The notes beneath the pieces were generated by a model that searched no databases, had not been told where the DNA came from, and saw only the letters and a list, made by a program, of their open reading frames with translations. Positions 36,751 to 43,312 of a stretch of DNA of 64,000 nucleotides are shown piece by piece. How positions within the stretch are numbered: the stretch's first letter is position 1; every line of letters starts with the position of its first letter. The position numbers were made by a program, and so were the translations under genes. Source of the stretch: Undibacterium paludis (GTDB lineage: Bacteria; Pseudomonadota; Gammaproteobacteria; Burkholderiales; Burkholderiaceae_D); the NCBI RefSeq assembly GCF_022568815.1, contig NZ_JAKZHX010000005.1, positions 124,001-188,000 of the forward strand, given 5' to 3'.

Positions 36751-37341
36751 TCATTTCATGGGCGGCTTGGCGCCTGCATGTTGCAACTCGGGATGTTCGT
36801 TGCGCAATTGCGCCTGCATGGCGGCGATGCGGCGCAGCTTTTCTTCGCCTTTGGCGATATCTGCCGGTGGGATACCCATGTCGCGGGCACGGGCAATTGC
36901 TTCGCGCAGGCGTGGTATTTCTTCATCGGCGGCCTGTACATAGGCGGCATACAGACGGGTGTTTTGCCTTGCCTCGAACTGCTGGTAAGCCTTGGGGTCG
37001 GCCAGCTCGGCGGCGCTCGGTGTTTCTTGCGCAGACTGCTCATGCTGCATGGGCGGTGTGCGCGGATCACCATCACGGGTCGCCAGCAGGCTCTGTGCGG
37101 CTGATAATTCCGGGCCGGTAGGCAGCAGGGGTACATACTTTCTTTCATCATTGCGCTCGGGAAAAGCGGGTGGCCACGTCGCTGCGCGTACCTGTTCTGG
37201 CCTGACCTGTGCAGTGGTGCTGGCCGCTGTGGATGCAGGTTGTTGCGGTACCGGGTTGTCCTGCGTCGATGGCCAGAATTGCCAGGCCAGCAGCCCCGCC
37301 GTCACGGCGACAGATGCTGCGATGAAGATGGCTTTGTTCAT
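36751..37341 (-). CDS. Membrane-anchored periplasmic protein of unknown function
   Basis: A 196-residue protein with one N-terminal membrane helix (AIFIAASVAVTAGLLAWQFW), a Pro/Gln/Thr-rich linker, and a helical C-terminal domain (~110-185) rich in Arg and Glu. The layout resembles lipase-specific foldases (membrane anchor, linker, helical domain), but their conserved motif is not visible and it is too short. It is the last gene of a three-gene operon with a phospholipase-like enzyme and a PPIase, 27 bp after the latter, so a helper role in export or folding is a reasonable guess. Confidence 0.7.
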   Translation of the reverse strand: MNKAIFIAASVAVTAGLLAWQFWPSTQDNPVPQQPASTAASTTAQVRPEQVRAATWPPAFPERNDERKYVPLLPTGPELSAAQSLLATRDGDPRTPPMQHEQSAQETPSAAELADPKAYQQFEARQNTRLYAAYVQAADEEIPRLREAIARARDMGIPPADIAKGEEKLRRIAAMQAQLRNEHPELQHAGAKPPMK

Positions 37342-37368
37342 GTCTGCACTCCCTCACTCACTCATGGT

Positions 37369-38745
37369 CTAATTTGTCAGCGCGTCCTGATTGATTTCCA
37401 GCCGGGCGCTCTTGCGTAACTGGGCCTGCAGGGTCGACAACTGACGTATCGCTTTTTCTTGCGCCAGAGCGCGGCTGGCCTGATAGCGCACGGTTTCAGA
37501 CGCCGGGTCCTGATAGCCTTCCGCGCGTTTTTCTACCAGTACGATTTCCCACCAGGCTTTTTCATCGGGTGCGACTGCCGCACGTATCGGTGGTGATACC
37601 TTGCCCGGTTCCTGCATATAAGCCAGTTCTGCCAGCCAGGGCAGCTTGCCCTGGTGTGCGATGCTGCCAAGGTCACCACCCTGTTTGGCATCAGGCGCAG
37701 TCGAATACTGTTGCGCCAGGCTGGCAAAGTCACCGCCTTGCTTCAACAGTTCAGCGACCTGCCTGGCCTGGGCTTCGTTATCGAGGCGGATATGGCGTGC
37801 CTTGACGGCGATGATGCGTTTGAATTCTTCCTTGTGGGCGCGAAAATAGCCAAGTACTTCATCCGGCTTCACCTGCGCTGCCAGCTGGTTCAGCACACGG
37901 CTTTCAGAATCAGTATCAGCGCCTATGCCATGCAGGCCCATGACGGCTTGTGCGATATTTTTTTCTTCGATCGCCTGTCGCAAATCAGCCAGTGCTGGGG
38001 CGCCAAAGCGCTGTTGTGCCCAGTCCAGCACATACAGGTTAGCCAGATAAAGCTGCGCCTGCTGGCGGATGAAGTCACGGTTGCGATTAAAAAATTCCAC
38101 CCGGCCCTGCACATTCTGGCGGCGGAACAAGGCTTGCAGATTGATCTGGGCGGCTGGTGCAAAGTTGCAACGCAAGACCTGTACACGCCCGGCAGCAAGC
38201 TGCTGCGCCGGGCTCAGGCTGTAGTCGAGCATCACCCTGTTCCTGGGACCGAAAACAGTATTGAGTTCTTCATCTTCAAGCTTGCCCTGTTCCTGTATCA
38301 GGGCGTCCAGCCTGCCACCTGGCAGCTTGCTGATGCTGGCTTCAATCTCTTTGCGATACACGGTGCGCAGATAACCACTCAACTGGTTATCCAGCGTCAC
38401 ATCGGGTTCAAAGGCGACCCGTCTTGCGGGATGCAGTTCTTCTTCGCTGAAACGGCTGCGTACTGCCCCGGCCAGCAGGCGGTTGCTGATGATGCCGTCG
38501 ACAATGTCGGTGCGTCTGGTATTGGGTTTTTCCAGTTGCGCCATCCGGGCCAGTACATCGAGTGTCAATCTGTAGACAGGTGCGGCATTGAGGCGCGCGG
38601 CCAGTTCAGGCGGCATTTTTTGAGTCAATGCGGGAGTCGATGCCGGGGCCACGTCTGCCCCTGCAGCAGACGTGGCGAAGCACAGCACAGACAGACAGGT
38701 GACAAAACCCATTTTCAATTGCAGGAGGTAGCCTGTGCTGTGCAT
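37369..38745 (-). CDS. Periplasmic parvulin-type peptidyl-prolyl isomerase
   Basis: A 458-residue exported PPIase. A signal peptide ends around SAAGAD. A helical chaperone-like N-terminal region (~45-300) is followed by a parvulin domain (~310-410) with VKARHIRLDNEAQARQVAEL, FASLAQQYSTAPDAKQGGDL and GKVSPPIRA, as in PpiC/PrsA. The ATG at 38745 has a GAGG site overlapping the end of the upstream gene, 8 bp away. Operon position directly after an exported phospholipase-like enzyme suggests a dedicated folding helper. Confidence 0.88.
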   Translation of the reverse strand: MHSTGYLLQLKMGFVTCLSVLCFATSAAGADVAPASTPALTQKMPPELAARLNAAPVYRLTLDVLARMAQLEKPNTRRTDIVDGIISNRLLAGAVRSRFSEEELHPARRVAFEPDVTLDNQLSGYLRTVYRKEIEASISKLPGGRLDALIQEQGKLEDEELNTVFGPRNRVMLDYSLSPAQQLAAGRVQVLRCNFAPAAQINLQALFRRQNVQGRVEFFNRNRDFIRQQAQLYLANLYVLDWAQQRFGAPALADLRQAIEEKNIAQAVMGLHGIGADTDSESRVLNQLAAQVKPDEVLGYFRAHKEEFKRIIAVKARHIRLDNEAQARQVAELLKQGGDFASLAQQYSTAPDAKQGGDLGSIAHQGKLPWLAELAYMQEPGKVSPPIRAAVAPDEKAWWEIVLVEKRAEGYQDPASETVRYQASRALAQEKAIRQLSTLQAQLRKSARLEINQDALTN

Positions 38746-38753
38746 GGCAGACC

Positions 38754-39776
38754 TCAGTTATTCAAACGCAGGGCTGCACGGTTCATGACATGCACCAGCA
38801 TGGCGATTGCGTGGGGCACGACCTGGCGACCAACACGGACACGGTCATTCTGGTCCGTCGAAGACAGCACGATACCGCCGTTCTGGTAAGAGTAGGTGCC
38901 GCCCTGGGTCAGCAACTGGCGTATGTCGGTCGCATTGGGCGCCAGCGGTGTGAAGTCAGCCATGGCTGTCTTGACCAGTGCCGGGTCGTTCAGGTTCTGG
39001 CTGTAGTAATAATCATTGACCCATTGTTCCCAGCCGGAGTGATTGCGGGCAGAAGTGGTCCAGGTATGGTGCGGTTGCAACAGGTCGGTGGAATGCATGA
39101 CAAAGCCCAGGCTTTGCAGGCTGGGGCTGGCCAGGAATTGCTGGAACCAGTATTGCGCCAGGTTGTCGATAGGCTGGAAGGGGATTTTTTCAAAATCGGC
39201 ATACTGGCTCGGTGTGGAATAACCGCCCAGGCGATAATGCGCTTCCGTCACGCCATAGGTGTTGTATTTGCTGCCGTCGCCAAACCAGCCCTTCATGCCG
39301 CCAGGACCATCATCCAGATAATCACCGACCAGCCAGGACGCCGCCAGGTTGTCGACATCACCTGCCACGGTCAGCTTGGCATAGTTGTAGCCGCCAAAAG
39401 GATTGCCGTGCACATCAGGGCCTGCCGTATGGTTCTGGAAATGCCAGTAAGACGTGTACTTGACAATGCTTTGTGCCGCACCCCAGATCGGCGCCAGTTG
39501 GCAATCGCCCGTGACTGCGCCGCAGATATAGGTGTCAGCAAAATCGTCGACATCATAAGCGCCCTGACCCATGGCCGTGGCGAACTGGTCGATACTGATA
39601 CCGGAGCGTGCCAGACCACTGACCAGGGCGTTGTAGTTGGTCTTGTCCGGGTTGTTTTTCATGAAGTTGACCGCGTCGATCGCGATACGGCGATGCGTCT
39701 CTTGCTGGAACGCTTGTGCTGGAGCAAGGCTGCATAGCAGGGTAGCTGCCGCAGCCATTTTAAATACGAATTTCAT
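38754..39776 (-). CDS. Exported phospholipase C/S1-P1 nuclease-fold enzyme
   Basis: A 340-residue secreted protein. The ATG at 39776 is chosen for its AAGGA site and signal peptide ending APAQAF. The mature N-terminus begins QQETHRRIAIDA, with a His as in the trinuclear zinc site of phospholipase C and P1 nuclease; further metal-ligand candidates are in YTSYWHFQNH near 130 and MHSTDLLQPHHTW near 250. This His/Asp pattern defines the superfamily, but substrate (phospholipid or nucleic acid) cannot be told from the sequence. It starts an operon with a PPIase and a membrane-anchored protein. Confidence 0.75.
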   Translation of the reverse strand: MKFVFKMAAAATLLCSLAPAQAFQQETHRRIAIDAVNFMKNNPDKTNYNALVSGLARSGISIDQFATAMGQGAYDVDDFADTYICGAVTGDCQLAPIWGAAQSIVKYTSYWHFQNHTAGPDVHGNPFGGYNYAKLTVAGDVDNLAASWLVGDYLDDGPGGMKGWFGDGSKYNTYGVTEAHYRLGGYSTPSQYADFEKIPFQPIDNLAQYWFQQFLASPSLQSLGFVMHSTDLLQPHHTWTTSARNHSGWEQWVNDYYYSQNLNDPALVKTAMADFTPLAPNATDIRQLLTQGGTYSYQNGGIVLSSTDQNDRVRVGRQVVPHAIAMLVHVMNRAALRLNN

Positions 39777-40616
39777 GGAACGTCCTTGTGTTGGATTGAA
39801 AAGGAGCGAAACTTGGCTAGTGAAATGATCGTCGCCACAAGCCCCTGTCCCCGGAACAGGGCGCACCAGAAGCTCGCAGCCAACACCTGATCCGTACAAT
39901 TTCTCTTAAAAATTGCACAACTTCAGTGCATTGACTTTTTAACATGAATGGAAATGAAAGACTTCACTTTTTTCTAGAATGTGACTACTAATGAAATGTA
40001 ATCATTGTGTCACTTTTTATGCTTATATATTAAGCAGGCACAGCAGACAGGATGAGGCTGGCACCCTTTGACACCGGCAGCAGATTGCTGCCTCAGTTTG
40101 AGCATGGGATAAATGCTGCGTCATCCACAAATAACCAGACAGCAGATGCTGCATGCAAAAGCATCAGGCCGGAGCGTTTATGCAGGAACACACCACCTGG
40201 CCGCGCTATGCCTGTTGTATCCCTGTTTATTGACTGAACCGCCGACTGCCGCACCAGGCTTGGCAGTCTTTTTGAATCACGGTAATATGCAGACAGCATC
40301 CGTATCCATATCAGGCTATAAAAACTATCTGACCGATGCGCAAAAAATCCATGAACACCAAGGACTATCAGCAATGACATCGCTGACCGACACAGGCTTG
40401 GAAGCCTGGCTTCACTTTTCACCATGCAGCAGCTTCGCCGTCCAGACAGGCTTGCGCTGTTGTACACCCCATCCCTGATCCCGCTTTGACATGAAGGCCG
40501 GCAGCAATGCCGGTCGCCGATATCATCGCCCGGCCAGCTTGCCACCATGGCGGGATAGCCGAGTGAAGTATCCCGGCATTTTTTATTCCGCCATCAAGGC
40601 AATACATTTTTTGACC
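39777..40616. other. 840-bp intergenic region with two forward terminators
   Basis: No convincing protein gene. Two forward-strand hairpins with T-runs occur: GACTGCC/GGCAGTC then TTTTT (40244-40273) and CGGGATA/TATCCCG then TTTTTTATT (40551-40583). No gene ends just before either, so small transcripts in 40030-40273 or 40280-40583 are possible. A GCCGGC-N6-GCCGGT hairpin lies near 40498. The first 150 bp hold the reverse-strand promoter of the phospholipase-like operon. Confidence 0.4.
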
Positions 40617-41294
40617 ATGAAAGATTTTTTACAAGATCCAGGCATGCGCATGCGCCCCGTTCCCGCGGGCACAATCGCCCTGCGCGATGACAGGACAGGC
40701 CGTCAATGGCAGGTCAGGCTGGCTGCCTATGAAATGGCAGCCACGCCAGTAACACAGTCGCTGTATGCGGCGCTAACAGGTCTGTCTCCTTCCATTCATA
40801 CGGACAGGCAGGCGCCGGTGGAAAGCGTGTCCTGGCTCGATGCCGTACGCTTTTGCAATCTGCTGTCACAGACAACCGGGCTGGCAGAGAGCTATGTCAT
40901 CGCCGCCGATCACAGCGGTGCTGAACTGGTACAGGGCAGCAAAGGCTATCGCCTGCCGACTGAGGCAGAATGGGAATTTGCCTGCCGCGCCGGCAGCAAT
41001 GCCGCACGTTATGGTGATCTGGACGATATCGCCTGGTATAGCGGCAATGCTGCCGGCCGCCCGCACCCGGTTGGCCAAAAGCAGCCAAATGTCTGGGGTC
41101 TGTACGATATGCTGGGCAATGTCTGGGAATGGTGTAATGACCAGTATGATCCCGAGGTATATGGTGCTTACCGTCTGTTCCGTGGCGGCGGCTGGGCGGA
41201 TCATGAGCGCGGCTGCCTGGCAACAAACAGACGGCGCAGTCACCCTACATTCCAGATTGATGATCTCGGCTTTCGGCTGGCGCGCTCGCTGTGA
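40617..41294 (+). CDS. FGE-sulfatase (SUMF1/EgtB-fold) domain protein
   Basis: A 225-residue single-domain protein. Family motifs in order are MAATPVTQSLYAAL near residue 40, VSWLDAVRFCNLLS near 70, RLPTEAEWEFACRAG near 112, NVWGLYDMLGNVWEWC near 160, FRGGGW near 188 and GFRLAR at the end. Members include formylglycine-generating enzyme and iron-sulfur oxidases such as EgtB, but also many non-catalytic modules; the N-terminal DinB-like domain of EgtB is absent. No sulfatase is adjacent. The start is weakly supported because no good ribosome-binding site is seen. Confidence 0.85.
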   Translation: MKDFLQDPGMRMRPVPAGTIALRDDRTGRQWQVRLAAYEMAATPVTQSLYAALTGLSPSIHTDRQAPVESVSWLDAVRFCNLLSQTTGLAESYVIAADHSGAELVQGSKGYRLPTEAEWEFACRAGSNAARYGDLDDIAWYSGNAAGRPHPVGQKQPNVWGLYDMLGNVWEWCNDQYDPEVYGAYRLFRGGGWADHERGCLATNRRRSHPTFQIDDLGFRLARSL

Positions 41295-41331
41295 ATGCCA
41301 GCGTATCAACGATTATCAGGCTCGCAAAAAA

Positions 41332-41366
41332 ATCGACGTGCGATCCAAAACGGAAGGCACGTCGAT
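41332..41366 (-). terminator. Rho-independent terminator for reverse-strand transcripts
   Basis: ATCGACGTGC and its complement form a 10-bp stem with a 15-base loop; the reverse strand continues with a seven-T run. It probably served the Lys/His-rich gene at 41555, from which it is now separated by a mobile palindrome. Confidence 0.7.
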
Positions 41367-41401
41367 CTCTTCAATGGCAACCCTCATGACAAGGGTGCTG
41401 G

Positions 41402-41550
41402 CTTAGAACATGATCGCGATCTTACTGCGCAAGTGTGATCGGGGTTCATGTGCTGCTCAAAATGCTCATGTACTTAAGTACATTCCGCCTTTTGCGCTGC
41501 TCTTCACCCCGCTGACACTCGCTCGCTACAGATCGCAAACACGTTCTTAG
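41402..41550. mobile_element. MITE-like palindromic element, copy 2
   Basis: A 149-bp element, the reverse complement of the copy at 10471-10619, with the same ends (CTTAGAAC and GTTCTTAG) and interior (TTTTGCGCTGCTCTTC, GTACTTAAGTAC). It lies 4 bp beyond the stop of the Lys/His-rich gene, between that gene and its terminator. Confidence 0.8.
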
Positions 41551-41554
41551 CGGC

Positions 41555-41890
41555 TTATTTCGATGCAGCCGGGGCAGAAGCTGCTGGTGCAGTTGCCTTG
41601 GCATCGTCCGCTTTCATGTCTTTTTTCGCATGCTTGTCGTGCTTGGCATGTTTCGCATGCTTCTCTGTTGCTGGTTTGGCTTCAGGTGCTGCTGGTGCAG
41701 GTGTGCTGGCGCTGGCCGATGCAGATGCTGCTGTCACTTTGGCGGCCGGGGCAGATTTCGCCACGCTGGCAGCTGCTGCGGCAGAGGCAGGTTTTGCAGT
41801 AGCCGATGCACTGGCGCTGGCGGGTGTCTGTGCAAATGCGCTACCCATCAATACGGTAGAAGCGATAAGTGCGGTGATGATCTTGTTCAT
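41555..41890 (-). CDS. Small exported Ala/Ser-rich, Lys/His-repeat protein (paralog 1)
   Basis: A 111-residue protein with a signal peptide (NKIITALIASTVLMGSAFAQ), an Ala/Ser-rich middle and a repeated KHAKHAKHDKHAKKD segment near residue 75-92. The composition resembles acid-shock protein Asr and other intrinsically disordered periplasmic buffers or metal binders. The start at 41890 gives the same N-terminus as the paralog upstream. It is transcribed after that paralog, 101 bp away, and is followed by a MITE and a terminator. No firm family assignment. Confidence 0.75.
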   Translation of the reverse strand: MNKIITALIASTVLMGSAFAQTPASASASATAKPASAAAAASVAKSAPAAKVTAASASASASTPAPAAPEAKPATEKHAKHAKHDKHAKKDMKADDAKATAPAASAPAASK

Positions 41891-41991
41891 GATAGTTTCC
41901 CTTAATAGTGTTGAGCGATATTGATTTTGTTGATTTTTTCCCGGCAGCACGTGCTGCCGGTTTGTGTATTACTGAACGCGTTTCCTGAAAC

Positions 41992-42333
41992 TTATTTGGA
42001 TGCGGCGCTGGCAGAAGCAGATGCAGGTTTCATTTCATCTTTATTCATTTCTTTTGCGTGCTTCTCGTGCTTCTCGTGTTTTTCATGCTTTTCATGTTTT
42101 GCTGCCTTGTCAGCCGCTGGCTTGGTTTCTGCCGGTGTCATCGCTGCTGGTGCTGATGCAGAAGCGGATGCAGACGCTGCAGTGACCTTGGCTGCCGGTG
42201 CCGATTTGGCGACGCTGGCTGCTGCGGCGGCAGAGGCAGGTTTTGCAGTAGCCGATGCGCTGGCGGGTGTCTGTGCAAATGCGCTACCCATCAGAACGGT
42301 GGAAGCGATGAGTGCGGTGATGATTTTGTTCAT
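41992..42333 (-). CDS. Small exported Ala/Ser-rich, Lys/His-repeat protein (paralog 2)
   Basis: A 113-residue protein with the same signal peptide and first ~55 residues as the gene at 41555, so a recent tandem duplication. The repeat differs: EKHEKHEKHEKHAKEM near 80-95, giving alternating acidic, basic and His residues. The C-terminus ends in the same Ser/Ala run and SK. The charged His repeats could bind metal ions or protons in the periplasm. The function is unknown. Confidence 0.75.
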   Translation of the reverse strand: MNKIITALIASTVLMGSAFAQTPASASATAKPASAAAAASVAKSAPAAKVTAASASASASAPAAMTPAETKPAADKAAKHEKHEKHEKHEKHAKEMNKDEMKPASASASAASK

Positions 42334-42570
42334 GATATTTTCCTATTCGTGTGGGTTGTTTGCTTAACTGTTTAACCGTTTGTTTTTCAGTTTCGTAGTC
42401 AGTCTACGTAAGCCAAAAACGCTGTCCAGCAAACTTGCGTTGACGCAAAAAACCACATGTCATGCAGCTTAGTGTTGTTGTTCTAAACGACATGTGTGCT
42501 GTCAACCAGAATGCCTGCTGGCGCGTTACGCGCACAGGTATACATAAAAACTGCAATAAAGATTACGCAA

Positions 42571-42605
42571 AAAAGACACCTGCCTGGAGCAGGCGTCTTT
42601 TTTTT
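42571..42605 (+). terminator. Orphan Rho-independent terminator
   Basis: AAAGAC, CTGC and their complements form an interrupted stem closed by CTGGA, followed by an eight-T run on the forward strand. No annotated forward gene precedes it within 1 kb, so a short non-coding transcript in 42430-42605 is possible. Confidence 0.6.
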
Positions 42606-42730
42606 GCAGCGTAAGAATCCAGCTTCAGCAAGCCTGGATAAACAGAAAATATCTATTCCACTAATGTCTTGCTCACAAAAAGTGACGCACAAAGCCCTGT
42701 CCAGCCTAATTCCAAAAAAAATGGCATAGT

Positions 42731-42779
42731 AGTGAAAACCTGACGCATCCCAGGTTTGAGCATTATGTTTTCACTGGAG
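42731..42779 (+). promoter_or_regulatory. Two-tier hairpin leader covering the SMR ribosome-binding region
   Basis: AGTGAAAAC (42731-42739) pairs perfectly with GTTTTCACT (42767-42775), and inside it AACCTG (42737-42742) can pair with CAGGTT (42751-42756). The outer stem ends directly at the GGAG ribosome-binding site (42776-42779) of the GTG-started SMR gene. This is a plausible translational switch or attenuator. It does not match the guanidine riboswitch consensus as far as can be seen. Confidence 0.5.
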
Positions 42780-42785
42780 ATTTAA

Positions 42786-43109
42786 GTGGCCTGGATTTAT
42801 CTGATTTTGGGTGGTTTCTTTGAAGTTGGTTTCACTACCTGCCTGCGCTATACCGATGGCTTCAAGAATATGCCCTGGACTGCGGGCTTCATTGCCTGTC
42901 TCTGCATGAGCATGCTGATGCTCGATATGGCGACCAGGGACGCCATTCCCCTGGGGACTGGTTATGCCGTCTGGACAGGCATAGGTGCGCTGGGTACGGT
43001 GGTCATCGGCATGATCAGCTTTGGCGAGCCGGTGAGTCCGGTACGTATCGCACTGATCTTTGGCCTGGTGTCCTGCGTTGCCGGTCTCAAGCTCACTGCC
43101 GGTCATTGA
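42786..43109 (+). CDS. SMR-family transporter, SugE/Gdx-like
   Basis: A 107-residue four-helix SMR protein. The Glu in FEVGFTTCLRYTDGF near residue 13 is the proton/substrate-coupling carboxylate. GTGYAVWTGIGALGTVVIGM near 58-77 is closer to SugE/Gdx (guanidinium export) than to EmrE, and FGEPVSPVRIALIF follows. It acts as an antiparallel dimer in the inner membrane. The start is a GTG with GGAG six bases upstream, embedded next to a hairpin leader. Whether it exports guanidinium or quaternary ammonium compounds cannot be decided. Confidence 0.9.
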   Translation: MAWIYLILGGFFEVGFTTCLRYTDGFKNMPWTAGFIACLCMSMLMLDMATRDAIPLGTGYAVWTGIGALGTVVIGMISFGEPVSPVRIALIFGLVSCVAGLKLTAGH

Positions 43110-43312
43110 ACGGGTACGTGACCACGTGGCAGAATTGATGCATTTTCTTGCCAGTCATCACGCGTTTTTTATCAGAACCATGTCGGCAGCACGGCGAGAT
43201 TTGTTGTCGGCCTAGGTGCACGCCGGATCAACGGCACCCCCGACATGGTTTGAACGACATGACACCGCCATCTTGCACACTGGAGCGGCCCATTTTTTGA
43301 TGCAGGCAACAA

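Larger units (their letters stand above)
42334..42785. other. Intergenic region with orphan terminator and SMR leader
   Basis: Includes the promoter of the Lys/His-rich genes, a strong hairpin with T-runs at 42571-42605 that follows no visible gene, and the hairpin leader of the SMR transporter at 42731-42779. No protein-coding gene is evident. Confidence 0.5.

Noticed and set aside
36751-37341. Lipase-specific foldase (LifO)
   Set aside because: It has an anchor and linker but is too short and lacks the conserved foldase motif; the neighbour is not an alpha/beta-hydrolase lipase.
40052-40237. A 61-codon frame ending just before a terminator
   Set aside because: Its composition is not protein-like and no ribosome-binding site precedes it; a non-coding transcript is more plausible.
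42731-42779. Guanidine riboswitch upstream of the SugE-type gene
   Set aside because: The loops do not carry the ACGR hairpin pair of guanidine-II nor the guanidine-III pseudoknot sequence; only a generic hairpin leader is supported.
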